From assembly GCA_038849555.1 (NCBI GenBank), contig JAWCMT010000052.1:1-7900 (forward strand): 7,900 bases of DNA. Reading direction: 5' to 3'. Both the position numbers and the translations under genes were made by a program. Positions 5,527-7,900 of this stretch are shown piece by piece. Source of the stretch: JAOAIV01 sp038849555. Lineage in GTDB: Archaea; Thermoproteota; Bathyarchaeia; Bathyarchaeales; Bathycorpusculaceae. Below the pieces are notes generated by a model that was not told the origin of the DNA, did not search any database, and worked only from the letters and a program-made list of their open reading frames with translations. Every line of letters begins with the position of its first letter. Position 1 is the first letter of the stretch.

Positions 5527-7272
5527 CTACTTCTTCCTAAGTAATAGGATTAGCAGGATCAGCACTATGACCACTATTGCGATCGTGGCTATTGACATTG
5601 GCAGGAAGTACAGGTCAGCCAGCGATGCAGGCGTAGGCGTAGGCTCAGGCGAAGCAGGCGGAGCATCTTCCACGTATATGGATGTTACAGCGTGAGATGG
5701 CCAGTATGATTCGCTTCCAGAGAAAGTTGCGATAATCGTGTATTCACCTGGAACTGGCGGAGTGAAAACGCATCTGAACATGCCATCAGCGTCGCTTGTT
5801 GTTTTGCCTACCTCGTAGCAGTTGTGGTTTGGATCAAGCACTGTGACTGTGACTTCAACGCCTTTAACGTCTGTGGGCTTAGGCTGCTGCATGTATATGT
5901 ACTCCATCCAAGCACTCATGCTTTCATCGCTAACAGCAGGAACACCCTGCGGAAAGCGGGCTACTCTATCGGAGTGCTTTGTGCCTGGAGACTCGTCAGT
6001 CACCATACCCTCCACAAGCACCTTGCTGCCATGTACAGAAATCTTCGGAGACGCGGACACGGTGGTTTTGCTTGGGCCTTTACCGAAGCAGTAGATTTGT
6101 GCGTCGTAGCTGTTGTATGATAACAGGAAACCGTCTGCAATGGCGCCTGTATTTCTAGCGTAAAAGCCGAGTATACTCCAGACAAGCTCACCAGTAGTGC
6201 AGTTTATGACAAGGCGCCGCGCGTTGGGAAATAGTGGCGGATCATACATGCGTCCTTCAGAAAGAAACAGTTTTCCGTCGGCGATGCTTTGTGACCCATA
6301 GTGCCAAATTGGGTATACACCATATGGATTTTCATATCCAGCGCTTCCACGGTGGAAAGTCCACGCTATCTTGCCTGTTTGAAGGTCAATTGCATTTACG
6401 TAACCGCCGAAATCCCAGATGTACACTTTGTCATACGCTATAGCCGCGCCGCGCGCAAGAGTACTCAAAGAATTGCCTTTAAGTTGGACTGGTCCCCAAA
6501 GTTGTTGCCCGTTAGTCAACGAGTATCCGTACGCTTGGTTTGTGTCTTTATCATGTCTAACATAGTAGCCTTCACCCGCAGCCACAATGTTAATCTCGTT
6601 GAATCTTACCAATGTTCGATTTATTGGACCCCATAGCAGCTGTCCCGTCTTTGTATCATAGGCTGCATCTACAGCATAGCTTTCTCCAAACTGAACAGAG
6701 AACGTAGGAATAACAGCGGCATATGAAGTCAATAGTATTGCTTCGTTGGTTTTTGCGGCAATACTGAACGCAGGACTTATTGTAACGCCACCCAGCTGCG
6801 TAGGAAGTCGCACCGACCACTGTATGCCACGTGAAAAGTTGATGTTACCAGAGGGGCGAATAGTAGCTGCGGTAGGACTACTCATCAAGCATAGTGTTGA
6901 ATTCCACATTGTAAGGTTACCGCTCTCAACCCAGTGGATTAGCACAGTTCCTTGTGGGCCATTAGGCGAGATGTCAACTAAACCAGCGGGAGAAGCACCA
7001 AAGATACCTACGAGGGAGCTGGGAAGATTAGTAACGTTAGCAACAAATGTTCCGGTCATTGGATCATATAGTTTGTATAGGTATGTACTTCCTTCTCGGG
7101 CCATTGCCCATAACCATGCTTGCGTTCCGTATTCCTGTATTGTGTGGAATTTCAGCACTGCGCCAAAAGCTAACGTGTCAGTAACGTTACTTGTCCATAG
7201 TGTTTGTCCTGTGCGAATGTCCACAGCAATGCGGCCAGGTCTAACGGCGGGAATGTTAGGGTAATGGTCATA
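5527..7272 (-). CDS. C-terminal side of the broken propeller gene: propeller blades, second Ig-like domain, membrane anchor
   Basis: Residues are counted from the GTG at 7222-7224, the first start-type codon after the nonsense codon. Five blade-type motifs ending in a Gly-x-x-x-Trp pattern are visible: TGQTLW (5-10), TGQLLW (193-198), NGQQLW (238-243), TGKIAW (283-288) and TGELVW (344-349). These mark a PQQ/BamB-like beta-propeller. An Ig-like domain follows at about 452-519 (VEVTVTVLDPN ... PGEYTIIATFSG). Next come a Pro/Thr linker (521-532), one hydrophobic helix (about 541-562) and the tail RKK, which should lie in the cytoplasm. Seven sequons (N13, N63, N103, N108, N129, N202, N341) suggest N-glycosylation. 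No Shine-Dalgarno sequence precedes the GTG, and a restart there would give a product without a signal peptide, so this part is probably not made alone. The stop is TAG. Confidence 0.8.
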   Translation of the reverse strand, partial: YDHYPNIPAVRPGRIAVDIRTGQTLWTSNVTDTLAFGAVLKFHTIQEYGTQAWLWAMAREGSTYLYKLYDPMTGTFVANVTNLPSSLVGIFGASPAGLVDISPNGPQGTVLIHWVESGNLTMWNSTLCLMSSPTAATIRPSGNINFSRGIQWSVRLPTQLGGVTISPAFSIAAKTNEAILLTSYAAVIPTFSVQFGESYAVDAAYDTKTGQLLWGPINRTLVRFNEINIVAAGEGYYVRHDKDTNQAYGYSLTNGQQLWGPVQLKGNSLSTLARGAAIAYDKVYIWDFGGYVNAIDLQTGKIAWTFHRGSAGYENPYGVYPIWHYGSQSIADGKLFLSEGRMYDPPLFPNARRLVINCTTGELVWSILGFYARNTGAIADGFLLSYNSYDAQIYCFGKGPSKTTVSASPKISVHGSKVLVEGMVTDESPGTKHSDRVARFPQGVPAVSDESMSAWMEYIYMQQPKPTDVKGVEVTVTVLDPNHNCYEVGKTTSDADGMFRCVFTPPVPGEYTIIATFSGSESYWPSHAVTSIYVEDAPPASPEPTPTPASLADLYFLPMSIATIAIVVIVLILLILLLRKK

Positions 7273-7900
7273 TTAGAGTATGCCGTTAAGGATCACAGGC
7301 TCAAATTGCTGGTAAACTATGGAGGTAGATGTGTATTGGCTTTCTTGATCAGCGTTGATTGGCGCGCCAACTTGGCCTCCGAAAGATATTGGCTTGGTCC
7401 ACATTATGTGAGCACTGTTTGGCGCAGGACTATAAGCGTTGAAGTTGTTTCCAGAAGCATCATATCCGCCAGTATTCATGAAAGGAGGTCTTCCTAGACC
7501 CCACCAGTTGCCTCCAAGCTGCGCCCATGCATAGTTAGTCGCATAAATCGGGCGAGACCAATACTCGGTTGGAAGCGGTGGACTAGAATAGCCTGGCACT
7601 GGTGCTTCTTGCACCGTGAAAGTAACTTCGTCGCTTGTAGCAGATTTCAGATATATGTTTGTGGATCCCGGTAATAGTTCACCAGGATAACTTGCTCGTA
7701 CAGTATAGGTCCCAACCTTGCTGGGCACAATACTTATGCCACCCACACCGCCTGTTGTATCAGTAGTGTATGGTCCAAGAGTTTGTCTGTTTCCATCTGG
7801 ATCAGTGATAACAAGCGTCAGATTGTGATATACTCCGCCGCCGAATGCAGTGCCATATGATGGTGGTAAAGGTTTAGTGAAGAATACGCTAATGTATGCA
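7273..7900 (-). CDS. N-terminal side of the broken propeller gene: Ig-like domain and first propeller strands (5' end outside window)
   Basis: Bases 7276-7899 encode 208 residues, open at the right edge, so the true start and any signal peptide lie beyond the window. The first ~97 residues form an Ig-like beta domain with the pattern LTLTVITDPDGN ... VGTYTVRASYPG ... EVTFTVQE, of the sort found in archaeal and bacterial surface proteins. Then come a Pro-rich joint and PTEYWSRPIY (about 110-119) followed by Trp-rich sequence (WAQLGGNWWG). This is a recurring lead-in to PQQ-like propellers in archaeal surface proteins, as I recall it. The piece ends at the TAA at 7273-7275. A GTG at 7744-7746 lies inside the Ig-like domain and is not a credible start. 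If translated alone, the product would be a secreted fragment lacking the anchor. Confidence 0.75.
   Translation of the reverse strand, partial: AYISVFFTKPLPPSYGTAFGGGVYHNLTLVITDPDGNRQTLGPYTTDTTGGVGGISIVPSKVGTYTVRASYPGELLPGSTNIYLKSATSDEVTFTVQEAPVPGYSSPPLPTEYWSRPIYATNYAWAQLGGNWWGLGRPPFMNTGGYDASGNNFNAYSPAPNSAHIMWTKPISFGGQVGAPINADQESQYTSTSIVYQQFEPVILNGIL

Larger units (their letters stand above)
5527..7900 (-). pseudogene. Large PQQ-type beta-propeller surface protein gene, broken by one nonsense codon and cut by the window edge
   Basis: A single minus-strand frame codes from the right edge of the window down to TAG at 5527-5529, interrupted only by TAA at 7273-7275. Translation runs ...PVILNGIL, stop, YDHYPNIPAVRPGRIAVDIRTG... 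with no frame change, and both sides read as one continuous propeller domain. Related proteins usually have Tyr-Tyr at this point in a segment of the type 'NGILYY', so the TAA probably replaced a Tyr codon (TAT or TAC) by one base change. The intact product would have more than 790 residues. It would be exported, with its domains outside the cell and a C-terminal membrane anchor. Such proteins are thought to act in surface binding or sensing; no enzyme activity can be assigned. Because the coding sequence on both sides is otherwise intact, the mutation is recent or is a sequence error. Confidence 0.8.

Noticed and set aside
5527..7224. An independent gene starting at GTG 7224
   Set aside because: The codons between 7225 and 7272 still code for the propeller (YDHYPNIPAVRPGRIAV). 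There is no ribosome binding site before the GTG, and the product would lack a signal peptide.
5822..7264. Several plus-strand open frames of 60-170 codons opposite the propeller gene
   Set aside because: They lie antisense to a strongly supported coding frame and show no domain, no membrane pattern and no promoter; they are by-products of its codon use.
7225..7276. A frameshift as the cause of the break in the propeller gene
   Set aside because: Codon-by-codon reading shows the same frame on both sides of the TAA. A base substitution is enough.
7273..7746. A separate 157-aa gene starting at GTG 7746
   Set aside because: The same frame stays open upstream to the window edge and codes for the first part of the Ig-like domain, so the GTG is internal.
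1..7900. CRISPR arrays, tRNA or rRNA genes, insertion sequences, attachment sites
   Set aside because: No regularly spaced repeats, RNA gene signatures, transposase-like frames or terminal inverted repeats were seen on either strand.

Overview
The window looks archaeal, most likely from an uncultured TACK-type lineage such as Bathyarchaeia; that placement is inference from gene style, not from a marker gene. The clues are A/T-rich TATA-like boxes about 26-28 bases before starts, little Shine-Dalgarno sequence at first genes of operons, and surface proteins rich in N-x-S/T sequons. In addition, a large beta-propeller protein ends in a Pro/Thr linker, a single membrane helix and a short basic tail. 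No RNA gene, CRISPR array, insertion sequence or integrase was found.

Layout, left to right. (a) 1-66 is the 3' end of an upstream gene, possibly ferritin-like, followed by a T-rich terminator. (b) 247-915 (+) is a small membrane-anchored, probably glycosylated exported protein of unknown function. (c) 957-3427 (-) is a two-gene ABC exporter operon: a 260-aa ATPase followed, with an ATGA overlap, by a 563-aa permease with about 12-13 membrane segments. (d) 3428-3582 is a 155-base divergent promoter region. (e) 3583-5330 (+) is a second two-gene ABC exporter of DrrA/DrrB type, a 329-aa ATPase and a 253-aa six-helix permease, again with an ATGA overlap. (f) 5331-5526 is a convergent intergenic region with T-rich terminators. 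(g) 5527-7900 (-), running off the right edge, is a large surface protein with an Ig-like domain, a PQQ-type beta-propeller, a second Ig-like domain and a C-terminal membrane anchor. Its reading frame is broken by one in-frame TAA at 7273-7275.

How the genes fit together. The core is two complete but different ABC-2 exporters transcribed back to back. Each is a nucleotide-binding subunit plus a membrane subunit, and their substrates cannot be read from sequence. The flanking genes encode outward-facing, membrane-anchored proteins. Whether they work with the exporters is unknown: both are transcribed convergently toward the exporter operons, so they are not co-transcribed with them.

The most solid unusual observation is the single nonsense codon in the beta-propeller gene. 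Coding sequence is in the same frame on both sides, which means a recent inactivation, a sequence error, or much less likely readthrough. I see no convincing evidence of a wholly new system.
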